From contig JAGATN010000023.1 of assembly GCA_017621225.1 (NCBI GenBank), positions 1 through 64,000 on the forward strand: 64,000 nt of DNA, in the 5' to 3' direction. The number at the start of each line of letters is the position of its first letter. The stretch's first letter is position 1. Under the pieces are notes generated by a model. It had not been told where the DNA came from, searched no databases, and saw only the letters and a program-made list of their open reading frames with translations. The DNA comes from Muribaculaceae bacterium (GTDB lineage: Bacteria > Bacteroidota > Bacteroidia > Bacteroidales > Muribaculaceae). Below, piece after piece: positions 1-8,881 of the stretch. The position numbers and the translations under genes are program-made.

Positions 1-261
1 CAGAATATTGTCGTGAAGACCCTTTGGGGATTTTCCGAGAACGCTGTAAAAATCCATCTTTGGACTGCTGTCATTGCCTATCTTACGGTAGCTCGAATAA
101 AGGCCGATTATAAAAGCTGGTATTCTATAACCGAAGTGGCAACCCTTATCAGAATCTCTGCTTTGGAACGTGTCGAGTTACGACAACTTCTAACCAAGCA
201 AGACTTGTCAACCAATTCAAATCAAAATGTCAAAGATCTCTCTTTATTTGATGATTTCTAA
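1..261 (+). CDS. IS4-family transposase, C-terminal part (5' end outside window)
   Basis: The frame is open to the left edge, so only the last 86 or so residues are present. They read like the C-terminus of Bacteroidales IS4-type transposases: a W-G-x-S-E-N-A-V-K-I-H segment around the last catalytic helix, a hydrophobic helix, an ITEVATLIRIS segment and the closing NQNVKDLSLFD. The DDE-type enzyme would cut and join the element's ends. A GTG at 13 is an internal codon, not a start. The stop at 259-261 overlaps the stop of the convergent gene by four bases, so the right end of the element probably lies inside or just beyond that gene. Family call is by recalled similarity. Confidence 0.8.
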   Translation, partial: QNIVVKTLWGFSENAVKIHLWTAVIAYLTVARIKADYKSWYSITEVATLIRISALERVELRQLLTKQDLSTNSNQNVKDLSLFDDF

Positions 262-755
262 ACCAACGCGATTTTATCGCACCAGTAGTAATGAACTATG
301 AACAATCGATTCTGAAAGTGATGACGAACCCCGTTACTTTGATGTTCATAGTAATGTTTGATGAGATTTTTGGGATCGGCAATGCATTTTTCCACGTCGT
401 TCAACAATGGCCCCGGAATAACGGAGCATTTCACATCAAAGTATAGTTTGCCATTAAATACGATGTCGTATTTCTTGCTTCGTGTATTTGGATTTGGCGT
501 CACATTTTTGTTGACATAAAATAGATATTCATCGCATTTCGAGCACATCCTAATAAACCAACGGCGGCGATTATACATCTGACGTTTTGTCGGGAGATTG
601 GCTATCATACGTTCGAGTTCTTCAAACGAATAGATTTCAAACACATTTAAATCAGAATCGAATTTATCGTTTTGCACCGCACCCCAATGCTTGGGTATGT
701 TATTTACGCATGAGCGCAATTCATTCGAAAGTTTTTTAAATTCAGATTCAGTCAT
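258..755 (-). CDS. Hypothetical protein with a PD-(D/E)XK-like core, possibly clipped by the IS
   Basis: A 165-residue protein I do not recognise. Residues 96-111 read YDIVFNGKLYFDVKCS, which fits the D-(x)9-DxK pattern of PD-(D/E)XK nucleases (D97, D107, K109), within predicted beta strands. A CSKC pair lies at 71-74 and a basic patch (NRRRWF) at 62-67. A nuclease or restriction-type role is inference only. Its 3' end overlaps the transposase stop, so the last ten or so residues (YYWCDKIALV) may be encoded by the IS terminus rather than by the original gene. If so, this is a truncated protein. No partner methylase is visible in the window. Confidence 0.5.
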   Translation of the reverse strand: MTESEFKKLSNELRSCVNNIPKHWGAVQNDKFDSDLNVFEIYSFEELERMIANLPTKRQMYNRRRWFIRMCSKCDEYLFYVNKNVTPNPNTRSKKYDIVFNGKLYFDVKCSVIPGPLLNDVEKCIADPKNLIKHYYEHQSNGVRHHFQNRLFIVHYYWCDKIALV

Positions 756-816
756 AGTTTTCGTCGTTTAAAGATGTACTTCAATCAAACAGCCAAATGC
801 GCCGCACGTCAACGCA

Positions 817-1008
817 TTAAACCGCATCACGTATTATTTTATAAACAATTATTATGCTAATTGCCACTATGCCGGTAGATATAAATGTTGTTAAATATCG
901 AAGTACTTTATTGGTTATTTTCTTTTTCACCAACGGCTCAATATATCTTACTCCTATTATGGCAACCAAACTAAGCATAAGCTCAAATGCTTGATTTGAA
1001 ACGTTCAT
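817..1008 (-). CDS. Small two-helix membrane protein
   Basis: This 63-residue product has two hydrophobic stretches, about residues 8-24 and 40-58, separated by a basic loop (VKKKITNK), so a hairpin inner-membrane protein is likely. It starts at an ATG in an AT-rich context and sits alone between the nuclease-like gene and the CysE-like gene on the same strand. I recognise no family. The small phage-like or toxin-like size is noted, but nothing else supports such a role. Confidence 0.5.
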   Translation of the reverse strand: MNVSNQAFELMLSLVAIIGVRYIEPLVKKKITNKVLRYLTTFISTGIVAISIIIVYKIIRDAV

Positions 1009-1053
1009 ATTAAATTGATTACAATTTATTATTAAAGCTCTTATTGAAATAAA

Positions 1054-1668
1054 TCACTGTTTGGGCAACGGCCACGGGTTGCGTATGTACTCCGGATGCG
1101 ACTGTGCCTTTATGGGCCGCGCGGGAACGCCTCCTACGGTAGTGTCGGGGGCGACGTTTTTCGTCACAACCGCTCCGGCACCTATGCATGCGCCACTACC
1201 TATTTCAATGTCGTCGACTATGCTCACCCCCGGGCCGACGTATACGCCATTTCCTATTCGGGCCGCATTCTCGGTGTTTGATCCTACCGTGGTGAATTGT
1301 CCGAAATTGACATTATTACCAATTACGGCGCCGGGCGAAATAATGATTCCTTGGCAATGCTGTATGTACATGCCATACCCTATGACCGTGCGTGGTGGTA
1401 TGAACAATCCATATCCGCGTTTATAGCTTTTTGCACGCCATTTGGCCAATGGGTATAGCCAACCGCGTTTGTGTTGCGCCAATCGAAACCAAAATGAAAA
1501 TCCGATGCTTATTCGAGTAAATCCACTAAGCCATATTCTGAACAGCGAATCGCGCCGTCCATTATGACGATATGAGTCGCTTCGTATCAGCTCTGCGCAA
1601 TCGGAGTAGCTGTGTGGGATGGGGATCGTTACCGTTTCGCCCGCTATGTCATATTTACGGTATTCCAT
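1054..1668 (-). CDS. Serine O-acetyltransferase-like hexapeptide transferase
   Basis: A 204-residue left-handed beta-helix acyltransferase. The N-terminal 80 residues are helical and basic. From about residue 95 the hexapeptide repeats run ([57 protein letters not shown]), ending in the G-G-V-P-A-R-P motif of CysE/NodL-type enzymes. The catalytic His is probably in QHCQG near residue 104. Such proteins acetylate serine or sugars with acetyl-CoA; the short N-terminus and lack of a cysteine synthase neighbour favour a glycan-related acceptor, but this is not certain. It is monocistronic. Confidence 0.75.
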   Translation of the reverse strand: MEYRKYDIAGETVTIPIPHSYSDCAELIRSDSYRHNGRRDSLFRIWLSGFTRISIGFSFWFRLAQHKRGWLYPLAKWRAKSYKRGYGLFIPPRTVIGYGMYIQHCQGIIISPGAVIGNNVNFGQFTTVGSNTENAARIGNGVYVGPGVSIVDDIEIGSGACIGAGAVVTKNVAPDTTVGGVPARPIKAQSHPEYIRNPWPLPKQ

Positions 1669-1770
1669 ATCTCTAAATTTCTAAAATTGTATTAATATGC
1701 GAATTTACAACAATAATTACATAATGCATTAATTTATTTGCCAACGTGTGTCGGTTTCAACTCCAATTTG

Positions 1771-1802
1771 TTTGTTTGGACCATAAAATGTGGCTAAATT
1801 TG
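1771..1802 (+). promoter_or_regulatory. Promoter of nadE
   Basis: A TTTG at 1771-1774 and TAAATTTG at 1795-1802, separated by 20 bases, match the Bacteroidota sigma-ABfr pattern (TTTG, about 20 bases, TAnnTTTG). The transcript would start near 1809, giving a leader of about 25 bases. Confidence 0.65.
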
Positions 1803-1833
1803 CCGTCGTTTAAATAAATTTCGATTTTAAATT

Positions 1834-3735
1834 ATGACTAACGGATTCGTGCGCATTGCGGCCGCATCGCCGGCACTGGAGGTGGCAAATGTAGAATATA
1901 ACGTGAATGAAATAATAGCTACGGCAGACTTGTTGGAAGAAAAACGCGTTGAAATAGCCGTTTTTCCGGAATTGTGCATAACGGCATATACCTGTGGCGA
2001 CTTATTTCACTCGTCAGAGCTTCTCGACTCTGCATCGAAGGGCCTCGACAGAATAATTTCGTGGAGCACGAATCACAATATGCATCTCATCGTGGGCTTG
2101 CCTATGAGAATGGGTAATGCAATATACAACTGCGCGGCATTCGTGCATAATGGCGCGGTGGATATAGTCAGAAAACGATACATACCCAATTATAACGAGT
2201 TTTATGAACGCCGATGGTTTGCGCCATCAAACGAATCGTCGGCCGACGTAAATGTGTTCGAATCACATGGCGCAAAAATAGGCATTGAAATATGTGAGGA
2301 TCTATGGGTTGCCATTCCGCCGTCAAGCCGTCAGTCATTGGCCGGAGCTCAGATACTGTTTAACTTGTCGGCCTCGGACGATTTAATAGGCAAATACAAT
2401 TACCTGAAGTCGCTTGTGGTTCAACAATCGGCCCGATGCATTGCAGCATACGCCTATGCATCAGCCGGATTTGGAGAATCGTCGACCGACCTCGTATTCA
2501 CGGGCAAGAACCTAATAGCCGAAAACGGTGCGATAATTGCCGAATGTGATCCTTGGGAAAACAATTCGCGACACTACGCCATAGCCGACATTGACATCGA
2601 AGCATTAAACCGCGACCGCTACCACACCACTACGTTCAGTGATTGCGCTTATGCCGAGCTTGACGATACGCGCATCGTCAACACTCATTCGCCGGCCGTG
2701 ACTTTTGACGACAATTTCAACCTCGCATATCGCACCATCAATCCTATGCCATTCGTTCCGTCAGACGACAATGCAATTGACGAACGTTGCAACGAAATAA
2801 TCAACATACAGACGGCCGGACTGGCTAAGCGACTCAAAGCCATCAATTGCAAAAAGTTGGTAGTGGGAATATCAGGGGGGCTTGACTCGACACTGGCTCT
2901 GCTGATTGCGGTAAATACGTTCGATCGTCTAAAGCTTGACAAAAGCGGCATAATAGCGATAACTATGCCGGGGTTCGGCACCACCGGACGCACCTACAAC
3001 AACGCCATTAAGTTAATGGAGAGCCTAAACGTTTCGATACGGGAAATCTCAATAGCCGATGCCGTAACGTTGCATTTCAAGGACATAGGACACGACGCCT
3101 CGGTGCATGATGCCACATACGAAAACTCGCAGGCTCGCGAGCGCACTCAAATACTGATGGACACAGCAAACCAAGAAAACGCAATAGTACTCGGAACAGG
3201 CGATTTATCGGAACTTGCATTGGGCTGGGCCACTTACAACGGCGACCACATGTCGATGTATGGCATAAATGCAGGAATCCCCAAAACTCTTGTCAGATAC
3301 CTCGTAAAATGGTTCGCGTTGCGCACAAACAATGAAATTGAAAGCCGTACGCTGTTCGACATAATTGAAACGCCGATAAGCCCGGAGCTGATTCCGGCAG
3401 ATTCAAATGGCAACATCAAGCAGAAAACGGAAGATCTCGTAGGGCCATACGAACTGCATGACTTTTTCCTATACTACACGCTTCGATACGGATTCTCGCC
3501 TCGGCGCATATATTTTCTCGCCAAAAAGGCATTCACAAACCATACAAGTGAAACGATATTGAAGTGGTTGCGCATATTCTTCCGACGTTTCTTCAACCAA
3601 CAGTTCAAACGCTCATGCCTGCCCGACGGGCCTAAGGTCGGTAGCGTGTGCCTTTCGCCCCGTGGCGATTGGCGCATGCCGTCAGATGCGAGCGCCAAAA
3701 TGTGGCTAAAAGAGATAGATGAACTAAGACCCTGA
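1834..3735 (+). CDS. nadE: Glutamine-dependent NAD+ synthetase
   Basis: Makes NAD from nicotinic acid adenine dinucleotide, ATP and glutamine in the cytoplasm. The 633 residues hold two domains. Residues 1-270 form a nitrilase-type glutaminase with the triad E46 (FPELCIT), K114 (RKRYIPNYNEFYE) and C154 (GIEICEDLW). Residues 315-600 form the synthetase with the pyrophosphatase-type P-loop SGGLDS and the GTGDLSE(L)ALGW motif. Length matches the two-domain family. It is monocistronic with its own promoter. A high-confidence assignment. Confidence 0.96.
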   Translation: MTNGFVRIAAASPALEVANVEYNVNEIIATADLLEEKRVEIAVFPELCITAYTCGDLFHSSELLDSASKGLDRIISWSTNHNMHLIVGLPMRMGNAIYNCAAFVHNGAVDIVRKRYIPNYNEFYERRWFAPSNESSADVNVFESHGAKIGIEICEDLWVAIPPSSRQSLAGAQILFNLSASDDLIGKYNYLKSLVVQQSARCIAAYAYASAGFGESSTDLVFTGKNLIAENGAIIAECDPWENNSRHYAIADIDIEALNRDRYHTTTFSDCAYAELDDTRIVNTHSPAVTFDDNFNLAYRTINPMPFVPSDDNAIDERCNEIINIQTAGLAKRLKAINCKKLVVGISGGLDSTLALLIAVNTFDRLKLDKSGIIAITMPGFGTTGRTYNNAIKLMESLNVSIREISIADAVTLHFKDIGHDASVHDATYENSQARERTQILMDTANQENAIVLGTGDLSELALGWATYNGDHMSMYGINAGIPKTLVRYLVKWFALRTNNEIESRTLFDIIETPISPELIPADSNGNIKQKTEDLVGPYELHDFFLYYTLRYGFSPRRIYFLAKKAFTNHTSETILKWLRIFFRRFFNQQFKRSCLPDGPKVGSVCLSPRGDWRMPSDASAKMWLKEIDELRP

Positions 3736-3789
3736 ACCAATAGCACTTCACATATGTTGTTTTCATTAAACAATAATATATTGTGTATT

Positions 3790-4296
3790 ATGAAAACAAG
3801 ATTGTTGAACATATCGTGCATAATTGCAATGATATGCATGTTTGGCATTACATTAAATGCCCAGAAAAGAGACGTTCCGATACTGAATTATGGCGTAGGC
3901 CCCGTAATAGCCGGTTCGATAGAGGCTTCCGCCCTGCCCGACTCGGCCCGTAAATTCATAAACGAACATTTTGCGGGAGTACCAATAGTAAAATGCCAAA
4001 AGGAATTTTCAAGCAGCGAATATGATGTGGAATTTTCTGACGGCGTAGAGATAGAATTTAATGCCAAAGGCGATTGGATCGAAATTGAATCGGGCAACTT
4101 TTCAACGTTAAAGCCATCGATAATAAAGGCTGTCATACCCGCCACGGCCTATTTGTGGCTTGAAGAACAGAAGGTGACTAATTTGGTCGAATCGATAAAG
4201 CACGGCAAAAGCGGATACAAAGTCGAATTGGAAGGCGTAGAGTTTGACGATTATCGTTTTAACGAAACCGGCAAATTGCTAAGTATATCCGATTAA
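3790..4296 (+). CDS. PepSY-like (BLIP-fold) exported protein
   Basis: A 168-residue secreted protein. The chosen ATG at 3790 gives a clean signal peptide (MKTRLLNISCIIAMICMFG, cleavage after LNAQ); an upstream ATG at 3754 in the same frame would bury it. The mature part carries two similar half-repeats with the pattern F..G..IEFN..G.W and a YKVEL.g.E..f...G, typical of the PepSY-like DUF2874 proteins common in Bacteroidales. Function is unknown; these are small periplasmic or surface proteins, sometimes near two-component systems. It is followed by a strong terminator. Confidence 0.7.
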   Translation: MKTRLLNISCIIAMICMFGITLNAQKRDVPILNYGVGPVIAGSIEASALPDSARKFINEHFAGVPIVKCQKEFSSSEYDVEFSDGVEIEFNAKGDWIEIESGNFSTLKPSIIKAVIPATAYLWLEEQKVTNLVESIKHGKSGYKVELEGVEFDDYRFNETGKLLSISD

Positions 4297-4393
4297 CGTG
4301 ATTTTCGAGCCTATGGCGCGAACAACGCTCTCCGCGAATTGTTATAATTTCAAAGAGACACAAATTAAAGGTATACGTTTACAAATAATAATG

Positions 4394-4435
4394 ATCCCCA
4401 CATATGCTCGAGATGAGTAATGTGGGGATTTTTTT
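4394..4435 (+). terminator. Rho-independent terminator after the PepSY-like gene
   Basis: A perfect 10-bp stem (4394-4403 with 4420-4429) closes a 16-base loop and is followed by seven T. Confidence 0.8.
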
Positions 4436-4448
4436 CAATACATTGAAT

Positions 4449-4637
4449 TCATTTGCGAGATCCATCGTCATTGTTGCCCTTAGGCATGCGGCGATGCTTT
4501 TTCAATGCCTCATTTATGATCCATTGCAATTGCCCATTTACCGATCTGAATTCATCAGCAGCCCAACGCTCTATTTCGGCCATCGTGTCGGCATCTACTC
4601 GCAATAAAAAACCTTTTGCCGGTTTTTTATCATTCAT
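4449..4637 (-). CDS. Arc/MetJ-type ribbon-helix-helix protein
   Basis: A 62-residue protein with the layout of Arc-family RHH DNA-binding domains: a short strand KGFLLRVDADT, then two helices (AEIERWAADEFRSVNGQLQWII, given here as the positions 19-40) and a basic tail. Bacteroidales often encode this small protein right after an SPFH gene, as here, where the gap is 15 bases. It may bind DNA as a dimer, or may only have kept the fold. No toxin partner is visible, so I do not call it an antitoxin. Confidence 0.7.
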   Translation of the reverse strand: MNDKKPAKGFLLRVDADTMAEIERWAADEFRSVNGQLQWIINEALKKHRRMPKGNNDDGSRK

Positions 4638-4652
4638 ATTGCATCAGTGGAT

Positions 4653-5600
4653 TTATTGATACAACGACCCTGTGTTGAGAACGGGTTGGGCCGGCTCGTC
4701 AGCACACAATACCACCAACAAATTGCTCACCATAGCAGCCTTGCGCTCCTCGTCGAGTTCCACCACGTTTTCGTCTTTAAGCTGCTCAAGGGCCATTTTG
4801 ACCATCGAAACGGCACCTTCAACTATTTTTTCGCGGGCAGATATTATTGCCGCAGCTTGCTGTCGGCGAAGCATCACAGCTGCAATTTCAGGAGCATAGG
4901 CAAGATAGTTGAGTCGGGCTTCAACCACCTCTATTCCGGCCATTGCCAAACGTTCGTTTATCTTATTTTCGAGCAATTCGTTTATCTCTGCACCGCCGCT
5001 ACGAAGCGTCGTTTCGCCGCTAACGTTCGAATCGGTTTCATCATAAGCAAATTGGCCGGTTACTTCGCGCAATGCAGCATCGCTTTGTATCCTCACGAAT
5101 GCATCAAGGGCATTTTTTGAAGTGTTAGTTTGAGCGCCGGCCACAGGCGTCGGACAATCGACATCAAACACCGTCTTGTAGGTATCCTTGATTTTCCAGA
5201 CCAATACCATTCCTATAAGCACCGGATTGCCGATTTTGTCATTTACCTTAATCGGTTCGATGTCCATATTGCGCAGTCTCAATGAAAGCTTTTTTCGGTT
5301 CATAAAGGGATTTACCCAATAGAAGCCGGTATTTCTAAACGAGCCACGATATTTTCCGAAAAATATCATTACACGAGCCTGATTGGGTTGCTGAGAAAAG
5401 AATCCCACCAACATTATTACGTCAATTAAAATCAAAGCCGTTACAATTGCCGCACCAAGATCGACCATATCGTTCTCCAACAACAACTTGATCGTAAGCA
5501 CAATTAATGCAGGTATCATTATCAATACCACTGCAAGCATGGCAAAACCATTAAACACCAATCCTTTATATTCGGATTCCTCATTCATTAAATTTTCCAT
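4653..5600 (-). CDS. SPFH/Band 7 domain membrane protein
   Basis: A 315-residue protein with two N-terminal membrane helices (about 14-37 and 42-66) followed by an SPFH (stomatin/prohibitin/flotillin/HflK) domain from about residue 75 to 240 (Q-A-R-V-M-I-F-F-G-K-Y, then the GNPVLIG strand). After it comes an Ala/Glu-rich helix typical of the oligomerising tail (RRQQAAAIISAREKIVEGA). Such proteins form membrane-anchored ring assemblies. It is the first gene of a two-gene operon with the RHH protein. An alternative start lies at 5588. Exact role is unknown. Confidence 0.85.
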   Translation of the reverse strand: MENLMNEESEYKGLVFNGFAMLAVVLIMIPALIVLTIKLLLENDMVDLGAAIVTALILIDVIMLVGFFSQQPNQARVMIFFGKYRGSFRNTGFYWVNPFMNRKKLSLRLRNMDIEPIKVNDKIGNPVLIGMVLVWKIKDTYKTVFDVDCPTPVAGAQTNTSKNALDAFVRIQSDAALREVTGQFAYDETDSNVSGETTLRSGGAEINELLENKINERLAMAGIEVVEARLNYLAYAPEIAAVMLRRQQAAAIISAREKIVEGAVSMVKMALEQLKDENVVELDEERKAAMVSNLLVVLCADEPAQPVLNTGSLYQ

Positions 5601-5647
5601 AATTTCACTAAATAGTTGATATTATTTTGATATTATTTTAACATCGG

Positions 5648-5655
5648 CAAATGTA
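5648..5655 (-). promoter_or_regulatory. -7 element for the SPFH operon
   Basis: Reads TACATTTG on the minus strand, about 48 bases before the start codon. The -33 box is not clear. Confidence 0.45.
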
Positions 5656-5766
5656 ATGATATATTTTTTATTTCGGCTTCTTTTTTCGTTTTTTAACACT
5701 TGGTTTTATGGATATAATGCGTCAAATTTTAAATGACAAATACAATTATCATATAGAATTTTATTG

Positions 5767-5774
5767 TATCTTTG
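5767..5774 (+). promoter_or_regulatory. -7 element for the GH43 operon
   Basis: TATCTTTG, 57 bases before the GH43 start, in an AT-rich intergenic region. The -33 box is not clear. Confidence 0.5.
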
Positions 5775-5830
5775 CGTTACATCGTTAATATGAATGGCAT
5801 AGTCCATAATCATCACAAAACTACATTGCA

Positions 5831-6853
5831 ATGGATACTAAATCAAAAGGAATCGTTTCGGGTGCCATATGTTTTCTCGGGCTAATGGCCGGAGCATGCT
5901 CCATGGGGAAAACTGCAACTGAATCAAATGAAACAGACTCAACTGAAATATTATATGCCGATCCGACAATATTCGTGGAAAACGGCAAATACTATCTTTC
6001 GGGAACTCGCGGTGAAAACCCGCGTGGTTTTGCATTATTGGAGTCGGAAAATCTCACCGATTGGCAAGCGATGCCCGATTCGATGATTCTCACGGCAAGC
6101 GATGCCACATTTGGCACAAAAGGCTTTTGGGCTCCTCAGATATTAAAAACCGATGAAGGCTACGCTCTTGCCTATACGGCCAATACATATCTGGCGTATG
6201 CCAAGTGCGATAGCTTGAAAGGCCCTTACACGCAGGAGAAGCCGGAAGCAATCGATACGACAAACAACAATATTGACCCATTCATATTTACGGATTCCGA
6301 CGGCAAAAGCTACCTTTACCATGTGCGTTTTAACAATGGCAATTACTTATGGGTAGCTGAATTTGATACTAAAAGCGGAAAAATTAATTATGAAACATTG
6401 ACAAAATGTTTCGACAACGACCAACCTTGGGAAGCGACCGATGCTTTTGAGAGCGTACCCATCATGGAGGGACCGACGGTCATCAGACTCGGCGATACGT
6501 ACTATCTGTTTTATTCGGCAAACGATTATCGCAGCATAGACTATTCAGTAGGTTATGCCACGGCCACCTCGCCGTTAGGCCCTTGGACCAAAAATCCGAA
6601 CAATCCCATAATACATCGTTCGATAGTTGGTGAGAACGGTTCCGGCCACGGCGACATCTTCACCGACTTGAATGGCAATATGCGATATGTGTACCACGTG
6701 CATAATTCCGATTCGGTAGTACATCCCAGGCGCACGCGCATAATAACGCTGCAAAAACAATTGAATGACAACGGATCGTACGACATAACAGCTGATTCGA
6801 CTTCCATTATAAAGCCTAAACAAATAATAACCAACGATATTGCAACAAAATGA
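5831..6853 (+). CDS. Glycoside hydrolase family 43-like lipoprotein
   Basis: A 340-residue five-bladed propeller enzyme of the GH43 kind. The signal peptide ends in a lipobox (MAGAC), so it is membrane anchored and probably surface or periplasmic. Catalytic acids expected for the clan are visible: the base Asp in YADPTIF, the pKa-modulating Asp in NNIDPFIFTD and the acid Glu in MEGPTVI, with GHGDIFTD late in the fold. GH43 enzymes release arabinose or xylose or act on galactans; the substrate cannot be read from sequence. Its stop overlaps the next start by four bases (ATGA), so the two hydrolases are probably coupled. No SusC/SusD pair lies nearby. Confidence 0.85.
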   Translation: MDTKSKGIVSGAICFLGLMAGACSMGKTATESNETDSTEILYADPTIFVENGKYYLSGTRGENPRGFALLESENLTDWQAMPDSMILTASDATFGTKGFWAPQILKTDEGYALAYTANTYLAYAKCDSLKGPYTQEKPEAIDTTNNNIDPFIFTDSDGKSYLYHVRFNNGNYLWVAEFDTKSGKINYETLTKCFDNDQPWEATDAFESVPIMEGPTVIRLGDTYYLFYSANDYRSIDYSVGYATATSPLGPWTKNPNNPIIHRSIVGENGSGHGDIFTDLNGNMRYVYHVHNSDSVVHPRRTRIITLQKQLNDNGSYDITADSTSIIKPKQIITNDIATK

Positions 6854-8844
6854 AACGTTACAATCTGATCATTGTATGCTTGGCTTTGTCAATAAGCACA
6901 TTATCGGCAAAGACAATGCTTACGCTCAAATCGCCCGGCAGAGTCGCCACGTCATATGAACTGACCGATAACGGCAACGGGCATATGTCGGCAACAGGCA
7001 TTACATTGCCGGTTGACATAGTTAAAACGGACAAAACCGATGGAAACGTAACCGAACTAAAGTACGTCATCACGGCCAACGACAAATGCTGGTTTAACCT
7101 TAAGGAAATAATCGAGCTTGACGGATTCAAGCACGATAACTGCGATTTTTATATGCCGGGGTTCTGGTATCACAAAAACATGCGTTCGCCTAAAGAGGCG
7201 CCTTCATTCCACACATCCGACAGTTGGACGGTAAGAGAAGATCGCTTGAGCTCTCCCCTGACAGGAGTGTATAATCCGGAAAGCGGCGACGCATACACCG
7301 TTTTACGAATGAATAATGGCAGCGACGATTGCGTATTGCAAAACTTGTCGGGCGATGTGATTTTGACGGGAAACACATCGATAGGATTCACCGGGTTTAA
7401 AAATGTCGACGGACACTCGGCTCTCGTATTCGGATATCCCTACGAAGAAACGCCCAAAAGATACATCCGAAAACTAACGCTCATCGACCCGATCAGAACG
7501 TTCGTAAAACTTGACAAAGGAAAATCAGTGGAATTGAAGTGGCAGATACGCCGATCGAATGCAGCCGATTATTCCGAGTTCATAGCCGACGTGTGGAATT
7601 ATACGTTTGACACCATGGCGCCAAAACCTGTCGAAACAGGATTGGATGCGCAAAAAGCCAAGGACTACCTGTCTAATTTTTTCACCCAAAGCTATGTTGA
7701 CAATCAGGATTTGAAATTTTTTGCCGGAGTGGGATTGCGCACGGCCGACTGCAACAAACGCAATGAATTTGAAGTAGGGTTCATCGGACGAGTGCTGCTC
7801 AATGCATTCAATGCGTTGGAGTACGGCCGCGAAAACAACCGTACCGATATTACCAAAATGGCCGAATCGATATTTGCCAGCGTTCTTGAAAATGGATTTA
7901 CGCCGGGAGGATTTTTCCGCGAATCGGTAACATTCAACAATAATGACAATAACGTGTACAGCATACGCCGTCAGTCGGAAGGCGCGTTTGCCATACTCAA
8001 CTATCTCGAAGCTGACCGCAAACTTGGAATACGCCATACCGAATGGGAAGTTAAATTGCGTAAGCTACTCGACACAATGCTCGAAATGCAACTGCCGGAT
8101 GGAAGTTTCCCGAGAAAATTCAACGACAACAAAAACGTAGTCGACGAATCGGGCGGCAGCACCCCTTCAGCCACGCTACCCCTGACGATGGCATACAAAT
8201 ATTTCAAAGACAAACGCTACATCGAAAGCGCGCGCGCCACTGCGAAATATCTTGAAAAAGAAATAATCGGCAAAGGCGATTACTTTTCATCGACACTCGA
8301 TGCAAATTGTGAAGACAAGGAAGCATCATTGTATGCATCGACGGCCATGTACTATTTGTCATGCATAACCAAAGGCGACGAACGCCAACACTATCTGGAC
8401 ATGTGTCGTAAATCGGCCTTTTTCTGCTTGTCATGGTACTATCTATGGGATGTGCCTTTCGCTTCAGGGCAAATGCTTGGCGACGTCGGATTCAAATCGA
8501 GAGGATGGGGCAATGTATCGGTTGAAAACAACCACATTGACGTGTTCATATTTGAATTTGCAACCGTTCTCGACAAACTCGCTCAAAATTATAACGACAA
8601 GCGATTCTCCGACTTCTCATCAGTAATAAAGACATCGATGTTGCAGCTAATGCCTCGCGAAGACGGAATGTTTGACATTGCAAAGAAAGGCTATTATCCG
8701 GAAGTAGTGCAACACACTACGTGGGATTACGGTCGCAACGGAAAAGGTTTCTACAACGACATTTTTGCACCGGGATGGACCGTAGCCTCACTATGGCAGA
8801 TGTTGTCACCCGAAAGAATCGACAGATACTTTGCAAAAAAATAA
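6850..8844 (+). CDS. Exported toroid-type glycosidase-like protein
   Basis: A 664-residue protein with a signal peptide (cut after TLSA). The first 240 residues look like a beta-sandwich; from about residue 255 on there are regular helix pairs with motifs usual in (alpha/alpha)6 six-hairpin glycosidases (EVGFIGRVLLNAFNAL, LPDGSFPRKF, SRGWGN). I cannot assign a CAZy family. Translation is coupled to the GH43 lipoprotein upstream, so the two may act in sequence on one glycan. The repeated acidic residues in the toroid (E/D in FEVGF, DGSFP, ENNHIDVF) are candidates for catalysis but this is not tested. Confidence 0.65.
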   Translation: MKRYNLIIVCLALSISTLSAKTMLTLKSPGRVATSYELTDNGNGHMSATGITLPVDIVKTDKTDGNVTELKYVITANDKCWFNLKEIIELDGFKHDNCDFYMPGFWYHKNMRSPKEAPSFHTSDSWTVREDRLSSPLTGVYNPESGDAYTVLRMNNGSDDCVLQNLSGDVILTGNTSIGFTGFKNVDGHSALVFGYPYEETPKRYIRKLTLIDPIRTFVKLDKGKSVELKWQIRRSNAADYSEFIADVWNYTFDTMAPKPVETGLDAQKAKDYLSNFFTQSYVDNQDLKFFAGVGLRTADCNKRNEFEVGFIGRVLLNAFNALEYGRENNRTDITKMAESIFASVLENGFTPGGFFRESVTFNNNDNNVYSIRRQSEGAFAILNYLEADRKLGIRHTEWEVKLRKLLDTMLEMQLPDGSFPRKFNDNKNVVDESGGSTPSATLPLTMAYKYFKDKRYIESARATAKYLEKEIIGKGDYFSSTLDANCEDKEASLYASTAMYYLSCITKGDERQHYLDMCRKSAFFCLSWYYLWDVPFASGQMLGDVGFKSRGWGNVSVENNHIDVFIFEFATVLDKLAQNYNDKRFSDFSSVIKTSMLQLMPREDGMFDIAKKGYYPEVVQHTTWDYGRNGKGFYNDIFAPGWTVASLWQMLSPERIDRYFAKK

Positions 8845-8881
8845 TCAAGACTTAAGTATTTTACATAAACAATAATTTATC

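Noticed and set aside
4449..4637. Toxin-antitoxin reading of the small RHH protein
   Set aside because: No toxin-like partner is next to it; the SPFH neighbour is a known association instead.
7525..8037. 170-codon frame opposite the toroid glycosidase gene
   Set aside because: Antisense shadow with no family signal.
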